DNA of 64,000 nucleotides from the NCBI RefSeq assembly GCF_014697585.1, contig NZ_JACJSB010000001.1, positions 62,001 to 126,000 of the forward strand. The letters run 5' to 3'. Position numbers and translations under genes: made by a program. The notes below the pieces were generated by a model, which searched no databases, was not told the DNA's origin, and saw only the letters and a program-made list of their open reading frames with translations. Source of the stretch: Dolichospermum sp. FACHB-1091 (lineage in GTDB: Bacteria > Cyanobacteriota > Cyanobacteriia > Cyanobacteriales > Nostocaceae). This document shows positions 26,517 through 36,257 of the stretch, piece after piece; position 1 is the stretch's first letter; each line of letters opens with the position of its first letter.

Positions 26517-26784
26517 TAAATACAAAATGGGCGGGCTAGAAGCCCACCCCACAGGAGTAATATATATTATTGTTATTGTGCCTTAAATACAAAATGGGCG
26601 GGCTAGAAGCCGACCCCACAGGAGTAATATATATTATTGTTATTGTGCCTTAAATACAAAATGGGCGGGCTAGAAGCCCACCCCACAAGAGTAATATATA
26701 TTATTGTTATTGTGCCTTAAATACAAAATGGGCGGGCTAGAAGCCCACCCCACAAGAGTAATATATATTATTGTGGGTATTGCG
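26517..26784. repeat. 67-bp tandem repeat, four copies
   Basis: Copies begin TACAAAATGGGCGGGC at 26521, 26588, 26655 and 26722, an exact 67-bp period. Differences are few (for example CCGACCCC in copy 2, AAGAG for GGAG in copies 3 and 4). Each copy holds a hairpin (GGGCGGGCT-AGA-AGCCCACCC) followed by an AT-rich run ATATATATTATTG. The array fills the spacer between larC and the next gene. Confidence 0.92.
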
Positions 26785-26837
26785 CCTAAGTTCAAAAATA
26801 CGGAATTCTACATATTTCCAATATTCACAAATCAAAA

Positions 26838-27749
26838 ATGAAAAAAATTTTCCGGTGGTTGATTTTAGGGGGAACGCTGTTTTTTTTATTAAAAGCCTTC
26901 AAAGATAATTGGTTGGGAGTTAGTGCTATTCGGATTAATATCACCGGCTGGTTAATATTAGGTACTGCTACCAGTGTAACTTTATTAGCACATATTTGGG
27001 CGGGTTGGATTTGGACTTGGGTGCTAAAGGAGTTAAATCAATCTGTATCGTCCATTGAATTTATTCAAGTTTATTTAAAAACAAATATTGCTAAATATTT
27101 ACCTGGGAATGTCTGGCATTATTATGGACGAATTATAGCGGCGAAAAATGCTAATATTCCTACTAATATTGCTACTTTGAGTGTTTTACTAGAACCACTA
27201 TTAATGTTAGCAGCAGCATTAATTATTATTCTTTTATTTGCTAGTCAAATTGTTGTAAATAATTGGAAAATTAATTTAGTTATTTTGCAATTATTGGGTT
27301 TAATAATTATTTTAGGTATACTTCATCCTTGGTTTTTAAATCCAACCATTCAACTTTTAGACAGGTGGAAAAATAAAAAATCTCAGCCAGAAAACCAGTT
27401 AATAGATAGTTTTATAATCAACCGCTACCCAGTCAAACCCTTATTAGGAGAAATAGTTTTTTTAGGGTTGCGTGGGGCTGGATTCATTTTAACTATGTTA
27501 GCGATAAATTCCTTAACTTGGCAGCAAATACCCTTATTATTCGGAACTTTTACTTGTGCTTGGGTAATGGGATTAGTTATTCCGGGAGCGCCTGGTGGTT
27601 TAGGCGTATTTGAAACCATAGCCATATTACTATTACAATATCATTTTCCGGCCGCCTTAGTAATTAGTGCGATCGCTCTTTATCGGCTCATTAGCATCTT
27701 AGCAGAAACCACCGGAGCAGCCATAGCTTGGTTATTTGAAAGGATTTAG
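26838..27749 (+). CDS. UPF0104/LPG synthase-type flippase-like membrane protein
   Basis: This 303-residue polytopic membrane protein has about seven or eight helices. The features fit the lysylphosphatidylglycerol-synthase transmembrane-region family: LKTNIAKYLPGNVWHYYGR near residue 80, and GLVIPGAPGGLGVFETIAILLL near the C-terminus. The PGNVWH and PGGLGVxE motifs are diagnostic. The C-terminal transferase domain of MprF is absent, so it is likely a lipid transporter or flippase. Its start follows the 67-bp tandem repeat array. Confidence 0.82.
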   Translation: MKKIFRWLILGGTLFFLLKAFKDNWLGVSAIRINITGWLILGTATSVTLLAHIWAGWIWTWVLKELNQSVSSIEFIQVYLKTNIAKYLPGNVWHYYGRIIAAKNANIPTNIATLSVLLEPLLMLAAALIIILLFASQIVVNNWKINLVILQLLGLIIILGILHPWFLNPTIQLLDRWKNKKSQPENQLIDSFIINRYPVKPLLGEIVFLGLRGAGFILTMLAINSLTWQQIPLLFGTFTCAWVMGLVIPGAPGGLGVFETIAILLLQYHFPAALVISAIALYRLISILAETTGAAIAWLFERI

Positions 27750-27761
27750 TAGTTTATATTT

Positions 27762-28478
27762 TTATGTCCATTTAGATAAAAAATCTTGTAAAGGCTTGTA
27801 TGGTATTCGTTTTAGTTTACCAAAATTTGTATCTTTTTCATAATCAGCATCGAGCAAAATTTGACCGACTTTTAATTTTTTCTTCCCTACTGTACTAACT
27901 ACTTTGGGAATACCATCAATCCATTTACCTCCAGTTTCTTCTAATCGTTTATCTCTTGCCTTAATGCACTCTACCATGGAAAGAACTTCAATATCAACTA
28001 TAAAAGGTGAGCAAAATCCATTTTCTTCCTGAAGTTGAATAGCAGCAATTAATAAAACATCTTTTGCTATATCAATACTATTTATAGTAATATTTTCTTT
28101 GAGTCTTGCTGATGGTTCTCTTGGTGTGGGTGGTCTTTTTAATTTGAGGGATAAGTTATCTACAAACAATCCTTTTAACTCCACTCGTTTACCGGAAATA
28201 TGAATATAATCGGGATAGCTTTCTCTTTCTCCAATAAAATTTGGTGATTTTTGTAGTCCAATAGTTTTAAGTTTCTCTTGATTTTCTTTGGTGCTGGAAA
28301 TTAATTCAATTTGGGGTAAAATACCATCTAGAAGAGTATTTACAATTACAGCAATTTGACTAGGTTCAAAACCTGGTAATGCTTGGTGAGGAATGCTTAA
28401 CCAGTCTATTTTTATGCCAATAAGTGGAGCAAAAATATTTCGTAATACCTTAATTTCTTGTTGTGAAATCTCAGACAT
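27762..28478 (-). CDS. Candidate restriction endonuclease of a compact M-S-R operon
   Basis: I start it at the ATG at 28478 (238 residues); the longer frame overlaps the specificity gene. I do not recognise a named family. SYPDYIHISGKRVELKGLF contains a Pro-Asp followed by ELK after a strand, a fair PD-(D/E)xK match. The C-terminal half includes FIVDIEVLSMVECIKARDKR and DFLSKW. It is the third gene after the methylase and specificity genes, with a 13-bp gap, so it is very likely their nuclease. It has no Walker or DEAD motifs and so no translocase. Nuclease role is inference. Confidence 0.6.
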   Translation of the reverse strand: MSEISQQEIKVLRNIFAPLIGIKIDWLSIPHQALPGFEPSQIAVIVNTLLDGILPQIELISSTKENQEKLKTIGLQKSPNFIGERESYPDYIHISGKRVELKGLFVDNLSLKLKRPPTPREPSARLKENITINSIDIAKDVLLIAAIQLQEENGFCSPFIVDIEVLSMVECIKARDKRLEETGGKWIDGIPKVVSTVGKKKLKVGQILLDADYEKDTNFGKLKRIPYKPLQDFLSKWT

Positions 28479-28491
28479 AATTATTATCAAA

Positions 28492-29139
28492 TCAATTTGA
28501 GCATAAGTTATTTTTCTTAATGATATTTCTACAAAGAATATAGTTTCGCCAAGATTGTTCTGCAAGTTCAATTAAACAATTATTTATTTTAGTACGTTCT
28601 TCTAACATAGGAACAACAACAGGTATTTGTTTTAAATTTTCTATACTTACTCTGGGACGAGTTCCTCCACTACCTGTTGGCATTTGATGAAGAAATAACG
28701 CTGATTTTAGATAACTCCACCAAAAATAAGGCAATTTATCATTAGGAATAATCTGTACAAACTCTGAATTAATAGGGTAAAATATAGGACTTTCTTTCTC
28801 TAACCATTTTGCTTTTGGTGTAACTAAAACATTACCAAGATAAGCACGCATAGTACCAAAAAGTAAAGCTTGCTCGCCTATTATACTATATCTTCCTGCT
28901 TTTACAGAATTATCTTCTAAGGAAAATGTTAAAAGTTCCCCAGTGGGAATATTTTTATATTCAATGGGTGCGAAATCAGATAAGTTGATATTACCTTTAG
29001 TTTCAATTTTTTGAATAACTACAAAGTCGGATAAGCTATAGCCTAATTCATTTTCTTTGTAATAATAAGGATTCCAAATACCTGTTTTTATCCTAGCAGT
29101 ATCTACTATGGTTAAAAATGTATAGCCGTTTTTTTTCAT
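28492..29139 (-). CDS. hsdS: Type I-like specificity subunit (single target-recognition domain)
   Basis: This 215-residue protein has the form of half an HsdS. A recognition domain (~10-165) is followed by PTGSGGTRPRVSIENLKQIP and then the helical EERTKINNCLIELAEQSW dimerisation stretch. Full HsdS proteins have two such halves; a single-domain one would need to dimerise and would then read a palindromic, split site. It lies 14 bp after the methylase stop codon and 13 bp before the candidate nuclease, so the three are one operon. Confidence 0.8.
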   Translation of the reverse strand: MKKNGYTFLTIVDTARIKTGIWNPYYYKENELGYSLSDFVVIQKIETKGNINLSDFAPIEYKNIPTGELLTFSLEDNSVKAGRYSIIGEQALLFGTMRAYLGNVLVTPKAKWLEKESPIFYPINSEFVQIIPNDKLPYFWWSYLKSALFLHQMPTGSGGTRPRVSIENLKQIPVVVPMLEERTKINNCLIELAEQSWRNYILCRNIIKKNNLCSN

Positions 29140-29153
29140 ATTTTTAAATTAGA

Positions 29154-30218
29154 TTAGATACCAAGAATTGAAATAACATCAGGATCTTTTAATAGATTTT
29201 CTAAATCATCAGTTTGTACATTTTTTTGTTTACCATTTAAAGGTATGCCAATAGAAGAAATATTTGCAAAAATTGTCTTTTTATTTGTTCGCTGTTCTCC
29301 TTTTTTATCCAATACAAGAATATCGGCACGAGTCGTTGTATTTGCTGTTGTTTGAAAAATTCCTTCTGGTAAAGTTATAATAGCAGTTAATAACCAATTA
29401 TTTTCAACTATTTGACGTAATTTTTCATATTCTTTATTTGATATAATTGAATGAGGTAAAAGACTAACTAAACGCCCATGAGGTTTTAATAATTCCAGAG
29501 CTAAATCAATAAATAAAGCATCGCTATTTCTGTAACCTGATGCAAATAATTCGCTTTCAGCGGAAAAACTATCTATAGGAAGAGAAAATGGTGGATTAGC
29601 TAAAATATAATCTACTTTACCAAATAGGGATTTAATTTCTTGATGGGGACTATAAATATTTGAGGTAAATAAAGATATATCTTGTTGATGTTGTCTATAT
29701 TGCTGATTTATCTTTAAGACTAATTCTGTTAAGCAGACTAACATATTATCTACATCATTTGCAATTAAATGACAAGGTGTATTTTGCCAAAAATTACCTA
29801 ATGCTTTTAAAAATGTTCCACAACCACAGGTAGGATCTATAATTAGAGCATGAGGTTTAATTGGTAACATTCTTACCATTGATTTAGCGATTTTATCAGG
29901 CGTGAAAAATTTCCCCGTGATATCTCTAAATCGTTTACCAAGAAAATATTGATAAAACACTGTGAGATTATTACAGCTTTTATCTTGTCTAATATAATCG
30001 TCAATAATTTTTTCAATATTCCGCTTATTGGTATTATCTTTTAATAATACCTGTGATATTATCTCACCTTTTTGGATAATTTTTGTCAGATTTTCAGAAG
30101 TTTGAATCATAAAAATATTAACATAAAAATAAGCGATCGCATTAAATATATCCTCTGCTTCATATCCAAACTGTCTAAATACAGTTTCTATTTCTTTAAT
30201 AACTTTCATTTCTAGCAT
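29154..30218 (-). CDS. hsdM: N6-adenine DNA methyltransferase (HsdM-like)
   Basis: I start it at the ATG at 30218 (354 residues); a TTG at 30239 is also in frame. FYQYFLGKRFRDITGKFFTP is the HsdM entry motif, DPTCGCGTFLKAL is motif I for SAM, and ILANPPFSLP is the catalytic NPPF. Residues 1-100 are helical. At 354 residues it is shorter than typical type I HsdM (about 500). It leads a tight M-S-nuclease operon. Base composition is AT-rich, like its two partners. Confidence 0.85.
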   Translation of the reverse strand: MLEMKVIKEIETVFRQFGYEAEDIFNAIAYFYVNIFMIQTSENLTKIIQKGEIISQVLLKDNTNKRNIEKIIDDYIRQDKSCNNLTVFYQYFLGKRFRDITGKFFTPDKIAKSMVRMLPIKPHALIIDPTCGCGTFLKALGNFWQNTPCHLIANDVDNMLVCLTELVLKINQQYRQHQQDISLFTSNIYSPHQEIKSLFGKVDYILANPPFSLPIDSFSAESELFASGYRNSDALFIDLALELLKPHGRLVSLLPHSIISNKEYEKLRQIVENNWLLTAIITLPEGIFQTTANTTTRADILVLDKKGEQRTNKKTIFANISSIGIPLNGKQKNVQTDDLENLLKDPDVISILGI

Positions 30219-30359
30219 TTTTAATAACCCATACAACAACCTATATTTTATAATATTTTATATATTAAAATATTTTATATTTTAAACCACGGTTGTCGTG
30301 CGGGCATATTGCCCGCTTTTACTTGATTAAGATGAAATTTGCTATAAATTTCTTATCTC

Positions 30360-31700
30360 TTAATCTCCAGTAATAGAAAGTTCACTCACCCAAACTCTGG
30401 GAGCAACTCCTCCTGGTGTTAATTCCACCTCTTTCTCCACATAAACAATAGATTTGAGAAGTTCCAAAAAATCACCAGCTACCGTTGCGGACTCAATACT
30501 AACCTTCTCACCTTTATTAACTAACCAACCATCAAAAGGTAAAGAAAAAGAACCTTGTAAAGCCTTAACACCCGCATGAAGAGCTTGTAAATCATCAATT
30601 AAAACCACATTTTCCGCAGTTTCTAAACTCAATTCTTGCTCAGGATTTTCTGCTGCAAAAACGTGATAAAAATTAGGACCAACACTCACTTTCGCGCCAA
30701 TACTAGCATTACCCGTAGGTTGAGCATTTAACCGTTTAGCAGTTCCCGCACTATGTAAAAAGCTAGTTAAAATACCCTTTTCTATCAACTTAATTTGTCG
30801 AGTAGGAGTACCTTCACCATCAAAACTTTCTGCACCAATATTAGCGGGGTGTAAAGCATCATCATAAACTGACAGTAAAGGTGAAGCAATTGCCTTACCG
30901 ATATCATCAACTTTTGATAAACTTTGATTATCCAGAATACTTTGAGCGTTAAATAAATTAGAAAAAGCACCCAACAAACTTAAAAAAGCTTCAGGAGAAA
31001 AAACTACTTGATACTTACCAGTTTTGATTTTTTCATAATGCAAATGACTGATAGTTTTCTGGGCAGTCTCCTGAATACAACCAGCAATATCTAAATCAGC
31101 TAAACTTTCCTTAACTCGATAAGCCCCAGCGCTGCGAGGTTTTTTATTTTCCTCTTCAGTTTTGCTGTACAAATAAATAGAAGCTAAAGAATGAGATTCA
31201 GTTCTTAAAGCACCTTCACTATTGAGATAAAATCTGTCAATATCTCTTTGTGCTAAACCATTATAAGGCACACTGGTAATAGCAGGATGAGTTGCCATTA
31301 ATTCTTTTTCTGCTACTAATAGCTTTTCTATTAATTCAGAAACAGGTGCTTGCAGGGCTTTTTCTTGATGTTTATCAGGAATGGGAATTGTTGCTTCTGG
31401 ACTAAAATCAGGAACATTTTCTTTAACTCCAAAAAAACTGGCTTCATAAGCAGTTTTTAAAGCTAATTCTAAGCCTTTATAATCTACATCTGTGGTGCTA
31501 GTAACACCCATTGTATTTTCTTCATTCCAGACTCGAACTGTCACCCCAGAACGATTAGAAGCTTTAACTTGTTTGGGTTCACCTTGGTCAACTTGAACGC
31601 TGGTATCATCTACAGTTGAGCCGTAAATGTCGAATTTTTTAATGCCGAGTTTAGCGGCATTTTCTTGAGCGTAGGTGGCGATTTCTTGGATTTTTGTCAT
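30360..31700 (-). CDS. pmbA: TldE/PmbA-type protease subunit
   Basis: This 446-residue protein of the TldD/PmbA family is the non-catalytic or regulatory partner of TldD in a heterodimeric metalloprotease that degrades or trims unfolded peptides. The N-terminal domain has KKFDIYGSTVDDTSVQVDQG. The C-terminal part has FDGEGTPTRQIKLIEKGILT and SFLHSAGTAKRLN, and ends LTPGGVAPRVWVSELSITGD. It lacks the HExxxH zinc motif seen in TldD, as expected for TldE. It is 102 bp downstream of tldD on the same strand. Confidence 0.88.
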   Translation of the reverse strand: MTKIQEIATYAQENAAKLGIKKFDIYGSTVDDTSVQVDQGEPKQVKASNRSGVTVRVWNEENTMGVTSTTDVDYKGLELALKTAYEASFFGVKENVPDFSPEATIPIPDKHQEKALQAPVSELIEKLLVAEKELMATHPAITSVPYNGLAQRDIDRFYLNSEGALRTESHSLASIYLYSKTEEENKKPRSAGAYRVKESLADLDIAGCIQETAQKTISHLHYEKIKTGKYQVVFSPEAFLSLLGAFSNLFNAQSILDNQSLSKVDDIGKAIASPLLSVYDDALHPANIGAESFDGEGTPTRQIKLIEKGILTSFLHSAGTAKRLNAQPTGNASIGAKVSVGPNFYHVFAAENPEQELSLETAENVVLIDDLQALHAGVKALQGSFSLPFDGWLVNKGEKVSIESATVAGDFLELLKSIVYVEKEVELTPGGVAPRVWVSELSITGD

Positions 31701-31802
31701 GATGAATTAATTTGTGAATTTTGACCGCAGATGAACGCAGATAAACGCGGATGATATGGATGGTTTATCTGTTTTTCATCTGATGATTTTTATCTGTTGT
31801 TT

Positions 31803-33275
31803 TTATCTTCCGCCAACGGTAATAGAATCAACCTTAATATGGGGTTGTCCAACTGTGGTGTAAATGCTGCCGCTAACTGAACCACAAAAGCCGGGAGCTA
31901 GTTCTAAATCTTGGGAACATAGGGAAATTTTGTTCATAATTTCCTTAGCTTCACCGATGAGGGTAGCACCTTTTAATGGTTTGGTAATTTTACCATTTTC
32001 TATTAGGTAAGCTTCATCAACGCTAAAGTTAAATTGACCGGTTGGTCCGACACTTCCACCTCCCATTTTCTTACAATAAATGCCTTTATCAACGGAGGCA
32101 AATAGGTCTTCTGTTGTGTGTTCACCACAATCAATATATGTATTTCGCATCCGACTAGCGGCAGCAAAGGTGTAATTTTGACGGCGGCCACTACCTGTTC
32201 TGGGGTGTCCAGTCCGCACTGAACCGGTTCTATCAGCTAAGAAGTTTTTGAGAATGCCTTTTTCAATTAATAATGTTCTTTGGGCGGGCATTCCTTCATC
32301 GTCCATATCAATTGTCCCAAAGGCATTTTCTGCCCGTCCTTCGTCCCAAGCCGTCAGGCTTTCATGGGCGATTTTTTCACCTTTTTTATCAGCAAATGGT
32401 GTGGTTTTGCGTTCAATTTGGGTGGTTTCTAAAAGGTGTCCACAGGCTTCATGGAAAATTACACCGCCAAAATGATTGGCCATGATAATGGGGTAAGTTC
32501 CTGATTCTACGTAATCTGCGTACAGCATTTTACCAGCAGATTCGGCGATTTGTTCGGAGGCTTGTTGATAATCCCAGGTTCTCAGGAAGTTAGCGTCACT
32601 GGTATTACCCGCCCGTTCAGCAATAGAGGAACGGTTAGCGCCGTCAGCACAAAGCAGATTAAAGCCCACGGACTGAGTGAGGCGAATATCACGGGCAAAT
32701 GTACCATCACTGGCAGCAACTAATACTTCTTGCCAATCACGGAAGTAGGAAGCGCGGCGAGATTGGACGTGGGTAGCTTTTTTGTTCAGTTGGGCTGTAC
32801 CATCAAGAAGAACTTCTCCCATTTCGCGGATAGAACTACATAAGGGTAGCCAAGCGTCTTTACCGCGTTTGCTGGCGTAGTCCCTGAGTAATTCCAGGTT
32901 GATTTCGGGAATGAAGCCACTAGGACCTGGTAATTGTAGTCCCAAAATAGAAAGTGCTTTTTCTAAAGCTGCTTTTAAACCTGCAAATGTGAGGTTATTG
33001 GTGCTAACGTAGCAGTCAGCTTTACCGCGAAATACGCGCACTCCTGCACCAGTGGCTAAACTGGGGGAAATGCTCGTAATAGTGTCATCTTCCGCTAGAC
33101 AACTGATGTAGTTGCGACGTTCTAGGAAGTATTCCACAAAATCTGCCCCAGCGGCGCGTCCTAGTCCTAAAAGGGTTGCCAGGGGGGCTTCCCAAGTGTC
33201 ATCGAAGCGTTCTGTGGTGGACGAATATTGTAAACTGGGGAGTTGATTCGAGAGAAGTAGGGTGTTTGTAAGCAT
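31803..33275 (-). CDS. tldD: TldD metalloprotease
   Basis: This is the 490-residue catalytic subunit of the TldD/TldE protease. The zinc motif is FHEACGH (HExxxH) near residue 275. Family marks include [14 protein letters not shown] at the N-terminus, [17 protein letters not shown], and [22 protein letters not shown] near the end. Cys follows in [19 protein letters not shown]. The pair tldD-pmbA is in a usual order and sits between two defence-like loci, which is probably chance. Confidence 0.93.
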   Translation of the reverse strand: MLTNTLLLSNQLPSLQYSSTTERFDDTWEAPLATLLGLGRAAGADFVEYFLERRNYISCLAEDDTITSISPSLATGAGVRVFRGKADCYVSTNNLTFAGLKAALEKALSILGLQLPGPSGFIPEINLELLRDYASKRGKDAWLPLCSSIREMGEVLLDGTAQLNKKATHVQSRRASYFRDWQEVLVAASDGTFARDIRLTQSVGFNLLCADGANRSSIAERAGNTSDANFLRTWDYQQASEQIAESAGKMLYADYVESGTYPIIMANHFGGVIFHEACGHLLETTQIERKTTPFADKKGEKIAHESLTAWDEGRAENAFGTIDMDDEGMPAQRTLLIEKGILKNFLADRTGSVRTGHPRTGSGRRQNYTFAAASRMRNTYIDCGEHTTEDLFASVDKGIYCKKMGGGSVGPTGQFNFSVDEAYLIENGKITKPLKGATLIGEAKEIMNKISLCSQDLELAPGFCGSVSGSIYTTVGQPHIKVDSITVGGR

Positions 33276-33574
33276 GAAGTGCCTCGTCTGCTGGCGTTAT
33301 CTATAGATGTAACTGAAATAATCCTGGTGTGTTTAGTCTAACAAATCTATGAAAGTCGTTGTTGGCATTTAGGCTGTAGGGTTTTCCGCCATATTGTCTT
33401 TTAAGATGGGGTGAGTAGACATTCTAAGCCAGATAATGATGTGATCTAATTCTGATTTTATGTTAATGTTGGGTTGAAGTATTGCTGTGAAACATAGTTA
33501 ATTCTCACTTTTTGTGACTTTTTATTTAAAATAATTGCGTAGTTACTAAATTGACTAATATACTGGAGATATTT

Positions 33575-34756
33575 ATGACCCTTAAACTAATATCCGCAAA
33601 AATTAAAAATTTTAAAAGCTTAGGAGATGTAGATTTAAATTTCAGGGATCTAACAATTTTGGTAGGACCTAATGCTAGTGGTAAATCAAATTGTTTAGAA
33701 GCACTAGGTTTTCTCAGTACACTTTTAAAAGCTCAAACACTACCTCCTGTAGAATATATGGACAGAATATTAAGATTGGAAGAAAAAAAAATATATTATG
33801 AAATTTCTATAGAAGATGATGAAAGTAATAAAGCAGAATATAATGTTGTAGTTAGTCTCAGCGAAAATAATACTTTTATTGATAAAGAGTATCTCTTAGT
33901 TAATAAAATTGAAGTAATTAATATTATTAATGGCGAAGGAATAGTCAAGGACGAAAATGGCGAAAATTCTCAGCCATACCAATCTTATGAGGGTGATGGA
34001 CTCGCATTAACAGATGCAGGTAGATATGGTCATAAACCTTTTACAAAAAAGTTAGCAAGCTATATAAAAGATTGGAAATTTTATGATGTAGATCCTGATA
34101 GTGTCAGAGCAAATTCTAGAAGCCCAAAGAGAAATATTATAATCTACAAATCTGTACAAAGTGATGAAATAATACCCAGCCTTAATTCTAATGCTAGTAA
34201 AGCCCAAACAATTTTACAATATTGGGCTAGACATGATAAAAATAAGTTTGATGAAGTGAGTCAAGAACTGTATGACTGTCTGAAAATTAAGTTACAGTTA
34301 GATGATGTTGCAGAACCACTTATTAAAGTTATTGAAGAAGACGGTAAAAAAATAGCTTTATCTAATATGTCAGATGGGACTCTGAGATTGATAGCTTATT
34401 TTATCATGCTTTATGAGTCTGATGTTCCAACTCTCATTAGTATTGAAGAACCTGAGAGAAATTTTCATCCTGGTATTTTACAAGATATTGCTAGCATGAT
34501 CAAAAAGTTATCCAAGAGAACACAAGTTATTTTTACAACCCATAGTTCTCAATTATTGGATTGTTTTTCTCCTGAAGAAATATCATCTGACATTTCGGTA
34601 ATTCTTTTGAGTCAAAAAGGAGAAATAGGAACTAAAGCTTGTCTACTAGATAAATTAGCAGAAAACCGAGATGATTTTTCCGATTGGATGAATGATTTTG
34701 GAATAGGTAGCGCGATTTATCATAGTCACTTAATTGAAGGAGTTTTTGCTGTTTAA
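33575..34756 (+). CDS. SMC/OLD-type AAA ATPase paired with a DUF4276-like gene
   Basis: I start it at the ATG at 33575, because CTGGAG lies six bases before it; an in-frame TTG at 33551 is less likely. The 393-residue ATPase has Walker A GPNASGKSN (residue ~32 on), the ABC-type signature LSNMSDGTLRLIAYF and Walker B LISIEEPE, with TTHSSQLLDC as the switch region. It is an AAA_21/AAA_15-type ATPase of the OLD branch. The next gene begins one base after its stop codon (TAATATG), so they form a two-gene unit of the ATPase plus TOPRIM-like type seen in phage-defence systems. Confidence 0.8.
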   Translation: MTLKLISAKIKNFKSLGDVDLNFRDLTILVGPNASGKSNCLEALGFLSTLLKAQTLPPVEYMDRILRLEEKKIYYEISIEDDESNKAEYNVVVSLSENNTFIDKEYLLVNKIEVINIINGEGIVKDENGENSQPYQSYEGDGLALTDAGRYGHKPFTKKLASYIKDWKFYDVDPDSVRANSRSPKRNIIIYKSVQSDEIIPSLNSNASKAQTILQYWARHDKNKFDEVSQELYDCLKIKLQLDDVAEPLIKVIEEDGKKIALSNMSDGTLRLIAYFIMLYESDVPTLISIEEPERNFHPGILQDIASMIKKLSKRTQVIFTTHSSQLLDCFSPEEISSDISVILLSQKGEIGTKACLLDKLAENRDDFSDWMNDFGIGSAIYHSHLIEGVFAV

Positions 34757-34757
34757 T

Positions 34758-35585
34758 ATGCCTAGTATTTATCTTTGGGTGCCGGAATCTGATTATGATA
34801 GGACAGCAGTCGGTTGTATTGCTAACAAAATAGTCGCGCTTTATGGTGGTAATATAACAATCAAACTTGGCGATAAACAAGGTTTTAATAGAGCCATAGA
34901 TCCAAAAAATCAAGATGGTTTAAAGAAGGCAGTTGATAGTTGTTTAAAAAATCATAATTTAGTTATCTTTTTACTAGATTCCGATGGGACACAATCGCAA
35001 AATCAAAGACGTAGAGAAAAAAAATCTCTGGTTAATAAAATTGAAGAAGTTGTTAAATTGTTTGAAGGTGAAGGAAGAGTAAAATATTTTCCGATGGTTC
35101 AAGAACTTGAAGCTTGGTTATTAGTTGATTATTTGGGTATATGCTGCTCTTTTACCAACAATGATCATCGAAATAATCAAGAATGGATAAAATTTGCTAA
35201 AAGTAAACAACGTGGGCAAACAGATTTAATAGCAGAAGCTGAATCCGGTGGAAAGGGTGCAAAAGAATTTTTAGTAAAGGCATCACGGGAAATATTAATT
35301 AAGCATAATCCTAATCTCAGAGATAAACCTAAAAATTTGAAAGAAAGTCAATATGAAGAAAGTCAATCATCTGAAATAGCAAAATATATTAAAATTGATT
35401 ACGAAACTCTGGGAAGAAATAAATCATTGTTAGATTTTGCAACCTGTTTACACCAGTTATATGCCTATTTTTTTATCTTTTCTATTTATGAGTCTCTGGG
35501 GTTAGTTGATATTAATTCAGCGCATCTTCATACAAAATTGGTATTATTTTTGTATAAGAAATCAATATTTTTATATCCAATTTAA
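34758..35585 (+). CDS. DUF4276/TOPRIM-like partner protein
   Basis: The ATG at 34758 gives 275 residues; an in-frame TTG at 34734 would overlap the ATPase. LVIFLLDSD near residue 70 and MVQELEAWLL near residue 110 match the acidic strand ends of DUF4276/TOPRIM-like domains, which coordinate metal. A basic stretch RRREKKS follows the first. Such proteins, paired with an OLD-like ATPase, act as nuclease effectors in defence systems such as PARIS. The family call is tentative. The C-terminal ~40 residues are hydrophobic and aromatic. Confidence 0.6.
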   Translation: MPSIYLWVPESDYDRTAVGCIANKIVALYGGNITIKLGDKQGFNRAIDPKNQDGLKKAVDSCLKNHNLVIFLLDSDGTQSQNQRRREKKSLVNKIEEVVKLFEGEGRVKYFPMVQELEAWLLVDYLGICCSFTNNDHRNNQEWIKFAKSKQRGQTDLIAEAESGGKGAKEFLVKASREILIKHNPNLRDKPKNLKESQYEESQSSEIAKYIKIDYETLGRNKSLLDFATCLHQLYAYFFIFSIYESLGLVDINSAHLHTKLVLFLYKKSIFLYPI

Positions 35586-35727
35586 CTATATTATCATATA
35601 TTTAACGTGTAGTTATTTCTAACTTATAGAATAGGCAATTTACAGCAATTTGTAACAGGATTTTTTATATATCTTAATATCCCTTTTTAAAAGATATTTA
35701 GGAAGATAAATTTATTTAATACTCTCA

Positions 35728-36249
35728 TTATTTTCCGCGACTACTGCGGCGTGTCGGTGGCTGAGGCTGTGGTGGTTCTTGAGATTTTAAACGATCATCA
35801 TCTGTCAGAAATTCTACATGAAAACCTTTTTGGTGATAATACCAACCCAAGACTACAATACTCGCATCTCCCATAGAAGTTTTTTCTACAGCTTGATTAG
35901 GAAATTTTTCTGCTAAATTTTTCAATCCTTCTGCTTCCCATAATACAATTTGTTCACGAAAAGCAGCCCAAGGACTTTTTTCATCAGCAGCAGCAATCAT
36001 GATTTTGGCAAATTCTTCTGATGTTATTCTTTTACTATCTGAATTTGCAGTTTTAGCTCGAGCAATATGATTTCCTGTTTCTATCACTGTGGCTAATGGA
36101 AGTACCAAGGTTGTTCCTTTTTCAATTTCTGTGAGAATTTTCTCGTTAACAAGTTCAAAGTCCCATTTATTATTACCAGTAGTTTCTTTACCTGGAACTT
36201 TTAACCAAACACACAATAAAGATGTATCTATTAATAAAACTTTTCTCAT
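35728..36249 (-). CDS. PIN-like nuclease paired with an AAA ATPase
   Basis: This 173-residue protein starts KVLLIDTSLLCVWL, with the first Asp of a PIN fold. LPLATVIETGNHIARA carries the Glu. MGDASIVVLGWYYHQKGF carries a central Asp, and EFLTDDDRLKS the last acidic cluster. The arrangement fits a metal-dependent PIN ribonuclease. It follows the ATPase gene with an 8-bp gap on the same strand, so the two are one operon. The tail is Pro/Gln-rich and basic. A relic of a second, related PIN gene lies upstream of the ATPase at 37771-37867. Confidence 0.7.
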   Translation of the reverse strand: MRKVLLIDTSLLCVWLKVPGKETTGNNKWDFELVNEKILTEIEKGTTLVLPLATVIETGNHIARAKTANSDSKRITSEEFAKIMIAAADEKSPWAAFREQIVLWEAEGLKNLAEKFPNQAVEKTSMGDASIVVLGWYYHQKGFHVEFLTDDDRLKSQEPPQPQPPTRRSSRGK

Positions 36250-36257
36250 ATTTTCAA

